A stretch of 64,000 nt of DNA from positions 1,509,174 through 1,573,173 of the forward strand of contig NC_089324.1 of the NCBI RefSeq assembly GCF_036669915.1. Direction: 5' to 3'. Made by a program: the position numbers and the translations under genes. Source of the stretch: Pocillopora verrucosa (lineage: Eukaryota > Cnidaria > Anthozoa > Scleractinia > Pocilloporidae). Below are positions 34,700 to 47,175 of the stretch, in pieces. Each line of letters begins with the position of its first letter. Position 1 is the first letter of the stretch. The notes beneath the pieces were generated by a model that worked only from the letters and a program-made list of their open reading frames with translations, was not told the origin of the DNA and made no database searches.

Positions 34700-36090
34700 A
34701 AGCTTTTTGTAGATCCGTCACATGGTTTACCGCTTCCGTTTGCGGTTAAAAAAAAAAAAATGAAAAAACAAAACTGATATCTTAAGAAAGGAGGAGCCAT
34801 GATGAAAAACGCATGTCTAGATCTGTGACATCCTGTTGTTGTTCAGTTACAACGAGGTCAGTAGTTACTAAGTTTCATCCCTTTAAATTTAAGCACGTTT
34901 CATGTGATGGAGAGGAACGCATCTTTTCAATTATTTGAAAAGCTCAAGCCTATGACATCATTATACTGCTCAATCGCATGCGTCTCCCAGTAGTCTGCTT
35001 CCTGTATTTGTTGCTGTTTTCTCAGAAAATTTTGGTTCACATCAAGCGAACTTCTAAAAAAAAAAAAGATGCCATTATCTTCTTAATTTCAGGGCGTAAC
35101 AAGTGAATTATGCTCTCTTGGCAACTGAATCATGTACGTTGTCTGAAGGTCGCGGGAGGTCACAATATAAAAACATGTGGAGTTGCGTATCACAGCAAAA
35201 CCTTTCTTTTCCGTTCCTTTTTTAAGTATAACTACTGGTTAACTCGAAGTTAAGTCATTACCTAGATACAGATTTCTTAGTGCGAGCTCAAATTCTCTGG
35301 TATCCCCTGAATATGACATGGTTCCATTGTGTCTGCAGAAGTCGAACAAAAATCTTCTTGTCGTCAAGTTTCTCTTTTCACATTTATATATATGTACTTT
35401 AAAAAAAGTTGTCTATGTGCCAAGAGGTCACAACTCACGTCATAAAGGGGTAATTTTATAAACCATTAAAAAAACACTTAGATCGGCTCTCTTGAAAATA
35501 CTTCTCTCCTTAGACGTAAACGTTTACTGTTCTACTCATACTCTTTCTTTACAGCAGCATGCGCTGCATTTTCAACACAGCCGGTTAATGAAAGAGAGAT
35601 CCCAGCGCCCTTGCCCCTCCCAGTGGTAATTCCATCCCCTGATAAGTAAGCTTTATCTCGTCTCATGATATAATCTGAAAGATGTTAACAAGTTATTTAA
35701 GTATACTCTGACGAATTAATACGGAAAGCGAAATTGAAGAGTCTCTTCCGAGTTAATCGAGTTAACTGAAAACAGTGTTTAACAACTTCGTATACCAAAT
35801 AACCGAGAAGAAATAAAAGGTCTCGCAAATTTTTCTCAGGGTAGAGGATGATTTTATAAATTTTGATAGAATTTGATATCTTTATCATAAATAATTCTTT
35901 AGCTTTGATTTTTAGGGGGTGATTTGCGAGGCGAGATTTTTAGTGGTAGGAGTTTAAAAAAACCTTCTGATAAATGGTTGAAGCGGTAAGTCTCAGGGCT
36001 CAAGGCTTTTGGCAACTGCAAGTTATATCAACAGCTTCCTATACGTTGGCAAAGGATGTTTGACATCTGAGAAAGAGTCATTGTTTGGCA
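34700..36090. other. Spacer between the divergent P2 and P3 genes
   Basis: AT-rich DNA with no supported gene, RNA or terminal-repeat element. Confidence 0.3.
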
Positions 36091-36097
36091 AGGCAAT

Positions 36098-36550
36098 ACT
36101 GTCCGATTTTGGACCATAGTGTCTGATTTTAAACAGAAGAGTCTGATTTGGACACAAGAGTCTGATTTTGGATACGTGTGTCCGATTTTGGACAGTAGTG
36201 TCCGTTTTAAGACACAAGTGTCTGATTTTGGACACAAATGTCCGATTTTTGACAATAGTGTCCAATTTTGGACTTAACGTTCAAAATCAGACATTTGAGT
36301 TTAAAATTGGACATGCAGTACTGTCCGAATACCGACACTAACATTCAAAATTAGTCACTTGTGTTTAAAAACAGACACTCGGGTCCAGTTCAGACAATTG
36401 TGTCTAATATCGGACTACAGTGTCTAAAATCAGACATTCGTGTATAAAAATCGGTCATTAGTGTATTGAATCCTATCGTAATGTCTAATGTCTAAAAAAT
36501 CGGACACCACTGAATGTCTAATGTATAAAATCGGACACCACTGATTAAAA
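36098..36550. repeat. 20-bp minisatellite (GTGTC(C/T)GATTTTGGACA units)
   Basis: About twenty degenerate units in two blocks: the left block reads GTGTCTGATTTTGGACACA, the right block its near-inverse (GTTCAAAATCAGACATT), so the array partly folds back. Shorter runs of the same motif lie downstream of P3 (about 41275) and P5 (about 53505). Confidence 0.8.
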
Positions 36551-37603
36551 TTAGATCAGTGTATTATCATTTAGACCAGTTTTCAGAACTGTGCCGAGTA
36601 TTCACGTCAATCTCGCTTTACAAATCAAAGCCGGCTAGAGAATCATTTTTGAAGACCTCAAATTGGATTGTAATTGGTTAAATCATTATTTTACCTAAGA
36701 CTTCTTGGCATGAGTTTGCTGATAGACCTTTTGTTCAGTTCTTCGCGATTATTTAGTGTACGAAGATGGTCTACACTCAGTATATAAGTAAGATCGCAAA
36801 GTTTATGGTTGAATCCTTTCAAAATGGATTATAAAATGACTCCTGTTAGCGTGACTATGGCCTACGTTGGCAAAGCTTGGCACAAAGACAACCTTTTATT
36901 GATTTGATATCGAAAAAAAGAAAAAAAAAATGAAAAAATTCGAGTGCCGCAGACACGATGGCTCCATCCTACCATGAAGCACAAAGGGATCCTAGACGAT
37001 TTGAACTCGCGCTGAGAATTTTAAGAAATAACTTTAACGTCGAGTTAACAGGAAGAAAACGGAAAAGAAAAGTTCTGCAGGAACACAAATGTCCACATAA
37101 AAGCATACATATTGTGACTTCCTGTAACCCTTGCCAGTCAGCGTACGTGATTCAGCTGCCAAGTGGACATATATCACTTCTTGAAATTAATAAGATCATG
37201 AAACCTGGTTTTGTTTAGAAGGTCACTCAAGGTGAATCAGAGTTGGCAACGAAAACAACAACCAGAGCAAAAAAAAAACAAATTCAGGGAGATTACCAGG
37301 AAACACATGGGCTGACTTCATTGCAGTCAACAGGAAAATCGTCATAAACCTAAGCGCCCCAATTATGCAAAAGATTTTGTCTCTTCCATCACAGAAAATG
37401 TGCATAACTGTAGGAGGATAACGTCTAGTGGTTTTGGTATTAAATGCATGTAACTGACACTCCTTCAGTTCCATCTGCCCTCGTTTTATTTGAACAATAA
37501 CGTGGTAGCACAGACATGTGGCGCCTTCTTTCAGAGGATATCCGTTGCATGTTATTTCATTACACAAACTGCAGACGCAGGCGGATAAACCATCTAGCGG
37601 TGC

Positions 37604-37686
37604 CATAAAAAGTGCCGTTGCTGTTCTCCGCTTTCCAACCATCCTGTTTGTCGAGTGATCAAAATTCAGTCGGGCGCATTTTGGCG
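37604..37686 (+). promoter_or_regulatory. Predicted P3 promoter and non-coding first exon
   Basis: CATAAAA at 37604-37610, then CCAACCATCCTGTTTGTCGA as in P2, and a donor GGCG|GTAAGTTCTA at 37686/37687. Supported mainly by resemblance to P2. Confidence 0.4.
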
Positions 37687-38342
37687 GTAAGTTCTATTGT
37701 AGTTTGCAATTCATTCGCAAATTTGAATTCATAAATGAAATTCAAACTTCATTCGCAGGGGAAAATGTTCGAAATAATTTAAGCCTCAGAATGCTATTTC
37801 TCCCCTTAATTTTGGAACTAAATTGATTCGTTGCGATAAATCGTTCCAAAACTCATTCAAATTGCCACATTTCAATCGATCAGTTTGCAACAATGTAAAA
37901 TTCTCTGCTCTTTGATCTGCTTTTTAAGCTCCTTCGAATGTGTTTGTAGTTGAGCGACTCAAGAATGGTGACTTTTTTTAACCTTTCGTTTAGCCATTCG
38001 TAGGAGCTCTTGTGTAAACTTGGTTCCTCTCAATTAACTCAAAAATTTTTAAACGAAACCTCCTCAGATATAAAAGCAATTTACTTCACATTGTTGGTCA
38101 GTCCTTGTTCCATCGAAACGAGTTTTAAGTTGATGAAATTTCTCTTTTCTCATTGTCTGTCTGTCTCAGTAGTGTATAAAACTTTACGGAGAATTTAATC
38201 TACGATTACTCGCACGGGTGAAAATGTTGGAATCAAAAAGTGCACAGTTGCTACTTTAATTGCTTTCTAGGTCTGTGTGAGTCTTATCATCAAATCCCGC
38301 ATTTTTCTCCTAACAGGAACTTCTGCATCTTCTGTTCCAGTG

Positions 38343-41021
38343 ATGGCGTATCTGTTTTCATTCCTGATCGTATTTGTTGTCCTAGGTTTGTCATCTGCTA
38401 GCCCTACTAATATTGAGCGACGAATGAAGAAACAAGTACGTTATCGATCAAACTTTCCTGTTGCACGCTTAATTAAATTCTCAGCCGTCCGGCTCGTGTT
38501 GTCCCCCAATCATTCAAAAGATTTCACAACTGTCACAGACTAAAGTGTAATTTTGATCCAACAAGGTCGTGGATTTTAATCTCGACATCATCGAGGGTGG
38601 AATTGGCTACACTGAGAAAATCGAGGTGGATCTTGAAAAACAAACAGAATTGTTTCAAGTTCCTACTCATCCTGGTGTGGATCGCAGCGATGTGTTGCAC
38701 GATTTCAAAAACGTAAGTTATCCTGCCTATTTATCAATGTAAAACCCTTTACCTTATCAGAAAAGTAAAGATTTGATAGAGTATCCATTGGCACAATTAC
38801 AGCGCAAACAATATAAAGGAACTCATACTTAACATAATTCCAATGGTGACGCAGTTAGACATCAATTTACTAAAGTCTCGCCTTTTTCCAGCCTCCCACG
38901 CACTCGGTTCTTTCAGAGAAGTATTATACTTCGTAACAATTAATTTTGTCTTATACTTCTAGTAATCATAATATTTTCTCGTTTCATCCCTAGCACTTTG
39001 TTGTTTTCCAAACTTGTCTCTCATTCCTCTATTGAGTTTTCCAGCAAACCAGCAATCATTAATTCGTCATTCTTAATTCTTTCACATTTTTTTCACAGTG
39101 ACCTCTTCTTGTTTGTCTCCGCAGAATTTGACCATGCTGCGCTTCCCGAAAAGCAAGATCTGTTACCTGTTTCCTCTCGTAAAACGTCAATCGAGGCCAG
39201 AGAAGCTGATAAGAGACCATAAGAGGGCTCAGAAGGTGTGTAAAAACATGATATCCTCCAACTGATGGATAGGTAAATACTTATCAGCGAAACAAGATTG
39301 CGCTGATCACTTGGGAGCAAAAATAGGCCTTGAAGATCTGAGTTGTAAGCGCGAGAACTCTTCTCTTTCAAATATTTCTCCCTTGTTCTTAAACTCCTCA
39401 TTCAAAACTTGCTGACGCGTAGATAACATTATTTCCTCAGAAATCAAAATATAATACGAGTGTTAAATATTCCTCTTGACACTTAAAAAGGGAAGTGTTT
39501 AAATTTAAAGGAGTATGGGCTGTAGAATTTTGGGGGTATCACACGGTTTTCAGAGGGTAGGAAATATAAAAAATTTATAGGGGTAAGCTTAGGTTAATTT
39601 TGCTCCTCGAATGCCTTTTCACTTGTGACATGAGATTAGGGTGACATAAGATAAGGGCCCACTGATTATTTATCGCCGAAGGGGGAAGGGGGTTCGGAGG
39701 ATTTTGGTCGTGTCAAAATTAAGTCTACCCGATCCCCCCCTGAGGTTCTGTAGTATTCTAACGAACATCCTTCATTGGCAGTCAATATTCTACCGTCCCC
39801 CCCCCCCCTTTAAACTCTGTATGAGACGACTGGCCCTCCTCTGTTTCCAATGAAAATCGTTTGATCCCCCCATAGATCCCCCCCCCCCCCCAACACACAC
39901 ACACACCCAGTCTATAAATAATGACTGGTTCCTTAGTCCGTGGGCTCAGAAATACGCGTCAATTTTGGAAGGTGAATAACATGCATCTTCTGAGGCAAGA
40001 TGATTTAGCTCCGTCTTCACCAGAAATGAAGACCAGCCGAGAATCCATGCATTCTGCGCATTGACTTGAAACAGAAAATGAAATGTACTGTTTTGTAGTG
40101 TAATATTTATCAATTTACGTCTAAGTGAATCGTTGTCTATGTATTCGATCAGATGAATATTACAGAGACAAGACGCGTGTACAGCAGGTGGGTTTTGGAT
40201 GGAGAAGTTACTGATCGGTCATGGCTTGGTGAAGAGCTGAACGACTTTTGCGCTCAGTACACGATATACCACGTGACTGAGGAACGGGAACACGATACCG
40301 AAGAACAAACTGAAAGTGAGACATCAATGAGTCTTAAACCTTTAATCTCCCATAAGTGATCAAGACGGAATTTCTCTTTACAAAATCAAAAAACATTATC
40401 AAGCAAACCAGTAATGAGAATAAAGAAAAATATCAATCAGGCCTGTTAGAAATTTTTACGCAATAATTTAAGGCATTTGTCGAACCCCTTTTAACGATAG
40501 TCAACTGTAAATATTACTGCATAGACAGTGATGGGTCAACCTGACAGATCACAGCATCTTTATGCTTACCTACCCCTCCCCAAAACCCAAATTAACCCTA
40601 TCACGCTGTCAGTTGACTGTTACTGGGTTAGGGAAGGGGTAGACGGGCAGTTGATCAGATCCTGATCCTGGTCGTATGCTTTTTTTCCTCAGGCGGAACA
40701 TCGCCAAATAGGGTGAGACGTCAGTCTAAGAGTGGTCTGAATGATACGAAACTGTGCCCAGGAGGATTGGACTTGAATAGCGCCCTACAAGTATGTTCCG
40801 AGCCCAAAAAAGAATGCGACCAAACCCTCATGTGTTTCGAGATTTCCAGATGCCACGACTTTTGGAGACGCCGGCGTTCGTTGCCATTTTGGTTCTCATA
40901 CGGCGGCTGCTGGAATGATCACGACACTAGAAATATTGTCGAATGTTGCAGTTACGTTTGTAATGATATTGATGAACCAACCACAGGAACGGTGGAAAAC
41001 ATAGGCTCAGAAGTTTTGTAG
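38343..41021 (+). CDS. P3: BRICHOS precursor with nine-cysteine peptide
   Basis: Exons: 38343-38435, 38566-38712, 39125-39235, 40153-40315, 40693-41021; 843 bp, 280 residues, frame continuous. Signal peptide 1 to about 20 ending LSSAS, BRICHOS Asp77, cysteines 93 and 150, furin-type site RVRR (178-181), then cysteines 193, 206, 213, 219, 225, 244, 256, 257 and 261. The C5-C6 loop (18 residues) has WRRRRSLPFWFSYGG, basic and aromatic. Exons 2 and 3 are 147 and 111 bp, exactly as in every complete member. Divergent partner of P2, with which it shares most of the BRICHOS sequence. Exons 4 and 5 were copied to form P5. Secretion and proteolytic release of the peptide are inferred from the layout. 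Confidence 0.85.
39650..39930. mobile_element. MITE-like element with G/C-homopolymer arms in a P3 intron
   Basis: ACTGATTATTTAT near the left end is mirrored by ATAAATAATGACTGG at the right; long C-runs and an (AC)n tract lie inside. Related to 27536-27740. Confidence 0.55.
40336..40442. repeat. Truncated family A MITE in the P3 exon 4-5 intron
   Basis: AACCTTTAATCTCCCATAAG to AAAAATATCAATCAGG; the right half is missing. Confidence 0.6.
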
Positions 41022-41503
41022 AGGCATCTTTAAATATTTGGCCAATTTAGCTTTCTAGAGATACAGAACAAAACAAGCGATGCTATTATTTCAAATATCT
41101 GGCCTCAATTGATTAAAAATATCTAGTTTCTTCATTGTTTTTCCATCTTCTTTCCACCGTAGTCTGTCCACCTTTGGATGGCCCGCACCTTACTATGTGA
41201 TATCCCAAAGATGTTAATTATACCCCCTAACCTTCGTTCCAGAGGGCTTCTTCTGTCTACCCGGCAAGTCTCCGATTTTGGGCAGTAGTGTCCGATTCTA
41301 GACGCTTGTGATCGATTTTAGACAGGTTCTTAAATTCTCAGACAGTTCTCTTCTTCTTCTTCTTTGGTATATTCTTTTGATATTCTTCTTCCTGAAGAAT
41401 GGCTCATTTTTGACATCCACTCTGAGCCAAGAATTTGGCCAAGAAAAGTATCTTCATTATTTTCGTAAATAATGAAACCTCCAGGTCGGTTTACTTTATT
41501 TCG

Positions 41504-41509
41504 AATAAA

Positions 41510-41554
<45 letters not shown>

Positions 41555-41661
41555 TATAGCAGGTAATTTAGTGTTAACAACTGGGTTGAAAACGTAAATT
41601 AGCCACCGTAAAGGGTAAAAAAGCTGACGTTTCGAGCGTTAGCCCTTCGTCAGAGCGATAG
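41504..41661 (-). mobile_element. 158-bp insertion with hammerhead-type ribozyme, copy 1 only
   Basis: Flanked by 13-bp direct repeats TTACTTTATTTCG (41491-41503, 41662-41674) that stand as one copy at the matching site in the second duplicate. The minus strand holds CTGACGA, stem II GGGC/GCTC, then GAAAC (41624-41653), a hammerhead core. Probably a short non-autonomous retroelement related to Penelope-like elements. Confidence 0.65.
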
Positions 41662-41674
41662 TTACTTTATTTCG

Positions 41675-43150
41675 GTCAGTGATTGGTCAACTCTCAACCA
41701 ATCAGAATACAAAACTGAAACCAATCATCCCTTGGTCACCCGCGTTTTCCCGCCTTAAATGCAGTTTGCTTGTTTCCCTTTGACCTCTCATTGGCTCTTT
41801 AGAATTTCCCTTTGGTTTTTTGCTATGGCTTTGCGACACTCAATCGAAAAGCGCTCTAGACCATTGATCTGAAATTCATCGGATATAATAAGGCACACGA
41901 ACAGTGGCATATAAATCCGCATACTAAAATAAATTATTTTTTAAAGGCCCATTTTCACCCTTGATGCAGCGCGCGTTGCGACCCAACTTCCTGTAACGCG
42001 AAATTCTTTTCGGGTTACTGAAAACCTTCTAAAATCGTCTTTCTCAAGAGCCATCCTGGACATACAATCAATTGTTTTACGGTAAATATATTCGCCGTTC
42101 GTCATTTTAAAGTTTTCTTACAGTATTGTGAATTTTGTCGGGTAGAATCCGAAGAAAATATTTTTCAAGTGTCACGCTTGGATCTCTACGTACTCTATGT
42201 GTATGGTCGGCGGAAAGGACAACGTTCGAATTTTTTCAATTTGTAGAAGCGCTTGAGGATTCTAAATAAAGATAAAATATGTCAGTGTCAGTGAAAAGTT
42301 TCTAAGTGTCACGCGCTTGGCTACAGGGTTAGCGAAAAATATCAAGTTCAAACTTTTTGGCTGCCTGGAAGCGCTTGAGGATTGTAAATAAAGGCAGAAT
42401 ATTTTCGTATAAGTATTTTTTGGATTTCGAAGAGAAATACAGAAAAATATCGGACTGCCGGACGTTTAGTTATTTTAAGACCGTGTCCGGCTGCCGGACG
42501 TTTAGTCACTTCACTGAAGGAATGTCAGCGACACTGACAGCTTGCGTTACAATTATTATTTGCTGCTTTGCATGGACAACGACCTTGACCACCCTTTCGA
42601 GCGCAAGCTCCACTCTACGGGCAGGAAACTTCAACTGACCCTCGGTCCTATTTAACAAGGATGGCAAACTTCAATAAAAAAAAATTGATGTATGAATAAA
42701 AAACGTGATGGATCAACATTTTCACCTTCCTCGGAATGCTCGCAAGGATTTTCGCGTTCCTCTTCAACAACAACAGACCCGTGAGCGTTTAGTGCCTCGG
42801 AATCTACTAAATTAATGGATCCATCTGATTCCATACCGGATTAAAACGTATAGTATTGTTTTAAACAGAGTTATTTTGACAAGCTCACCAAACTCATCGG
42901 AGAAAACGCAGAAGCTATTTTGAGACAACGTGACTAGGTAAAAATAACCGACCAATCAGAGGCGCTATTTAAACAAAAGCGGTGGTTCAAAACAAAAACA
43001 AACGACTACGTTGCATCAAGGTTGGAAATAGGCCTTTAAGCCGGAAATTGTTGCACGATGTAAGCGAGGAAGTTAACTCATTACGAAAGCTCAGAAATGC
43101 AGGTTAACCACCGCAGTGAATTTTGAAAAGCTGATACTTCGCAAAAACTG
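41675..43150. other. P3-P4 spacer, repeat-derived, no gene
   Basis: Begins with the CCAAT-type repeat (41675-41830). The rest recurs at 53760-55260 and has only short frames without domains. Copies differ by small deletions. Confidence 0.4.
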
Positions 43151-43151
43151 A

Positions 43152-44610
43152 AATAAGTAGGTAAGTAAGTAGATAAACTCTTTATTTAAAGAGGGTAGCA
43201 CTTAATAGCCAAAAGGCAATTAAACATGCGGCCTTAATGCAATACATATGATAGTACTAACACAAACATAGATATCAATTACTAAAAATAAATACATTAT
43301 TATAGAAATAGAAGAACAGTTAAACAAAATAAAAATCTTATGATAAAATCTATAATAAAGTAGATCTCAGGACTAAATGACAGAGTCAGGAAACTGTAAA
43401 ATAGCCTGCAGTGCACGCGTCTAATTAATGCAAGCTAACGTTATAAGCTCGCGATCGTTTATCCGACCGGCCATGTTTGATTTGGAGTTAAAGTGGACGG
43501 TGAGGGTAGGGGGCGGGGGAAGGGCGAAAAAATCTTCACTACCCTACCCCCATTCTTCTCCTTAGTTTTGACCGTCGGCCACCCCCTTAGGTACAAATTG
43601 ATTTCTCTTCCCAGCCTTCCGCTGCCATTAAAATCAAAGATGGCGGCCATAATTTTCGTTAAGAAATATTTGAGCATTCGTTCGCCAAAATTACGCCTGC
43701 TCTGTGGGCTAACAATAAAAAGGAACCTAATAAACTACAAGATGGTTCAAACTCTGTTGGTTTCCGAGAAAAATTGCCTTAAGGCCTTTTTAAAATTTTA
43801 TGCTGATGTCTTTTGTCGTAAGGTGATAGGTAAACTGTTCCATAGTTGACGAGTGATAACATTGAAAGTTTTACCGCCATCTGATTTACGTTTAAACTTT
43901 GAGCATACTAAGTTATAGTTTGCATACCTAGTGTTACGAGAGCGGAGATCACTATCACCTGTTAAAAGGTGAGTAATATACGCAAGCGATTCTCCCCGTA
44001 GTCTCCTAAATGCAAGTAGACATTAGGAGTTTGTAGCCTCCTCGTAAAAAGGTAACCAACTTGAATCATGAAATAATCTGACAGAAGAGGCCTTAGAATC
44101 AGCGTCCATAATAAGTCTAGCTATATGTTTCTGTAATTTCAGCACTCTAGCTAAAAGGTCATATTCACAATTGGTCCAAACAACGGTTACATAATTCAGT
44201 ACAGATTTTATCGTGCTCTAATAATACGAACGTTGTTGCTTCATCGGAAGGTATACTCTAATTTTTCTAATATGCCAACGCGTTGAGAAAGTTTTACAGA
44301 AATTTTAAACACGAGAAGAGAAAGACGGTTCGCTATCAAGTTCTAAACCGAGCAATTTGGTATTTAGGACATAATTATGTGAATTCATGCTGTGAAATAA
44401 CACGTCTCTTCGAGTTGAGACGTATCGCAGTAACAATCAACGTTTTCGTCTTGTCTATGTTAAGTGGTAGCCTGTTAGCATTGGCTTATTTGGTGACCTC
44501 AGATAACGCGTGCATGATACCTCGGCGAAAATTGACTCACTGCATGATTACAGTTATAGAAGCAACACAGGAATTCAGAACTCATATAAAGCCAGATAAA
44601 TTAGTTTCAT
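43152..44610 (-). mobile_element. Non-LTR retrotransposon 3' end (copy 1)
   Basis: Minus-strand reading gives broken pieces of a reverse-transcriptase C-terminal region, better preserved in copy 2. The 3' end abuts a GTAAGTAAGTA microsatellite at 43152-43173, typical of CR1/L2-like tails. Present at the same place in both duplicates, so it predates them. Confidence 0.6.
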
Positions 44611-45758
44611 AAACTTGGTTGACAATATAATGTATAGCCAATTAAGAATGTCTCCTACTTCCTTTTCCTTGTTTGCTCCTTCCACCTTTGTAGTTTCACA
44701 GTGTACGTGTTCATTTGTGCGAGCTGCTCGTTATTACTTCCTTGTGTTTGCTCTCGGGTAACATGAATGTTTCCGCCTAGGATTCCTCCGTCATTTGTGA
44801 CAAAATCAGTAAAGATTGATCGTAACTTTCCTTAAGGTTTCCAATCGACCTTCTGCATCCTGAAATAAGATACTTTACCCTGAAGCACCTTCAGTTAAAT
44901 TATAAGTCCACTGTTTGAATAAGTTAGGGAAGCTACTTAATTCAAAAATAGAAGAGGAACCAGTTTTAAACTTCATGTTATCATAAGAAGGCGTACTGCG
45001 CTATTCAACGATAAGGCTTTTGGCCTTCAGTACGAAGCCTCAAAACACCAAATTAGATACACTTAACACAGAACTCTTAATACCTACGAGCACCTATTTC
45101 CTCTCGGAAGTTGGGCACTGAAGCTTTGCAGAAAGTTTCTTCAAGCAGCTAGGACGAGACAAAATGTTCGTTAAGAGGGATTTCTTGATACTTGAGCCGA
45201 TTGTGCAGTTAGACGAGGGAACACTTTAAAAGTTTCAGGAACTTGTGGTTTATATTTAGAATGGTAGAAAATAGTTTCATGATTTAAGACACCTTTTCAA
45301 GTGCCAAGTGAGGAAGATGATTACTCCATGCAGAACGGTCTCCTGCAGTGCATGATTGTTTTAGCGCCATGAGCAAAGTAACAATCCCGTTCTGCTGAAA
45401 CTATTGATATGATAATATACAAGAACTCGAAGCTAGTAAAGATTGCTGCCTAAATAATTGAATTTGAAAAACAGTTTGTGGACGTCTAGGTGAGAGGAAG
45501 ACTTCATACTTGAGTAAAGAAAAGAAAAAAGCCGTATCATGGAAATAAATACGTGCGAGCCTGTCAAAGGTAAGTAAACAAGGCAGGCTTTCAAAATTGC
45601 ATACGTCCTATTTTGCAATTAATTTTTTTAAGTCAAAAGACCTCATGCTGAGAATTTTAATTATCTCCCTGGCTGTTTCAGTCATGCTATGGTGGACTGC
45701 ATTCCCGGTTCAACTGAAAGTATAGATAATGTACGTGAGCTCTATGCCAAGGAGTCGC

Positions 45759-45766
45759 TATAAAAG
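45759..45766 (+). promoter_or_regulatory. TATA box of P4
   Basis: TATAAAAG, 114 bases before the P4 start codon. P6 has the same box in the same context (GCTATAAAAGA, then GCAGCTATGATACAGCTAGC). Confidence 0.55.
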
Positions 45767-46559
45767 AACGCAGCTATGATACAGCTAGCAGTTTGCAGAC
45801 GTTTCAAACGACAAGAAGAATTCACTCTGATCACGAGAAAGAGAGCCTAGCTTATCAAAGGAAACATTTCTCTTCGACCATGTTAAATGTAGGTAGACGC
45901 ACATGTTTATTTTGACTTTGGTTGCACAACGCTCACTTAAAAAGTGAACTATTGCAAGTTTGATACACAGTCTTACCTTTTTCTGTAACGGACTCGAGAA
46001 CAAGAAAATATATCTTTCCTCACTGGGTTGCCCTTTTTATTTTGGATAGAAAATGAAGACAACTTCCCTTCAAGTGGTGCTAGTACTTTTGGTCTTGATT
46101 TTTTGCCAATTTCTACTTCGGGAAATCCCGCTCGGGAGAGGCTGAAAGGCAAAAAGAGGGTGAGTATGCAATTAAAAAAGAAATGCCATTGCAAATTTTG
46201 AAAAGCGTACGTTTCGAGCGTTAGCTCGTTATTCTAAGTCACAGCAAGTTTGAATAGCATGCAGCTATTTTGACCGCCGCAGTGGACGCAGATTTTGGTG
46301 CAGTTTGTTATAAAATCTTCAAGTTCATCACCGAGCATTGATCAAAGTCAGTCCTCTAAAGCGAAATCAGGAAATGACTTGACACATTATTGAACCCATG
46401 AGTCTTGAATAACAATTTAAAATATTGATAATCGCAAAGTACATTCTTCATAATGACATTCTAAAAATGTCAAAACTTTGTTTTATTCGAGCGCTTATTT
46501 TTGGATGTAAATAAGAAGTGAACATCATTTATCATCCATCCTTTAAATGGTCTCTTTAA

Positions 46560-46767
46560 CCATTTAACCCCTAAGAGTGACTTGCATCTAATTTCTCCTT
46601 ACAGTGTGACCACTGAATCAAACATTGATGTCATGAGAATAAAGGAAATGATCACCAACTGAAGAAACTCTTGATTGTTAGATAAATTCTCCTTGTCAGC
46701 ACCTTAGTAATTGTACAGATAACAGTATAGAGTATATGAATACTGATGTTAGGGTGTAACGGGTTAA
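46560..46767. repeat. MITE-like element, family B, in P4 intron 2
   Basis: AACCCCTAAGAGTGACTTGC to TGATGTTAGGGTGTAACGGG. Absent from the corresponding P6 intron, so it inserted after the duplication or was lost there. Confidence 0.65.
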
Positions 46768-46953
46768 AGGATCAAGTATAGTTCAAATCAAATCCAGAAA
46801 TGTTTTCAGTTGAGGGTTTGCTTCAGAATTTTCAACGAGCCTTATCCCGTCCGTCGCAGATGAGAGCTAGCATCTCATCAAAAGTGTCTCTTTTTGATTA
46901 GAAAACAAAGGGTATATATATTTCATGCATATTTTAAAATTGCAACGTTTTTG

Positions 46954-47126
46954 CATATATATATATATAAATGTATATATATATTGATGATCGCGTAGTA
47001 AACGTGAAACTCAGAGTCACAGTTATGCCTTATTGATTAGTTCAATCTTCAGATATATATATATACACATATATATATATATATATATACACATATATAT
47101 ATATATACATACATACATATATACAA

Positions 47127-47170
<44 letters not shown>

Positions 47171-47175
47171 GTGCA
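46954..47175. repeat. (TA)n-rich microsatellite tracts
   Basis: Long runs of TATATATA with interspersed CA/CG steps in P4 intron 2. P6 has a much shorter version at about 59290-59325. Confidence 0.9.

Noticed and set aside
36098..36550. CRISPR-like repeat array
   Set aside because: Units are contiguous and degenerate without unique spacers, and the DNA is eukaryotic.
36958..37218. Plus-strand frame with a Lys/Arg-rich centre and CPHKS, CNPCQ motifs
   Set aside because: No domain, no splice support and no upstream signal; probably chance or an old element.
37223..37642. Minus-strand frame of 139 codons with cysteines and hydrophobic stretches
   Set aside because: It overlaps the predicted P3 promoter and first exon, has no recognised domain and no copy elsewhere.
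43459..43849. Frames on both strands near GGGTAGGGGGCGGGG
   Set aside because: They sit in the untranslated tail region of the retroelement and recur as a decayed copy at 55.6 kb.
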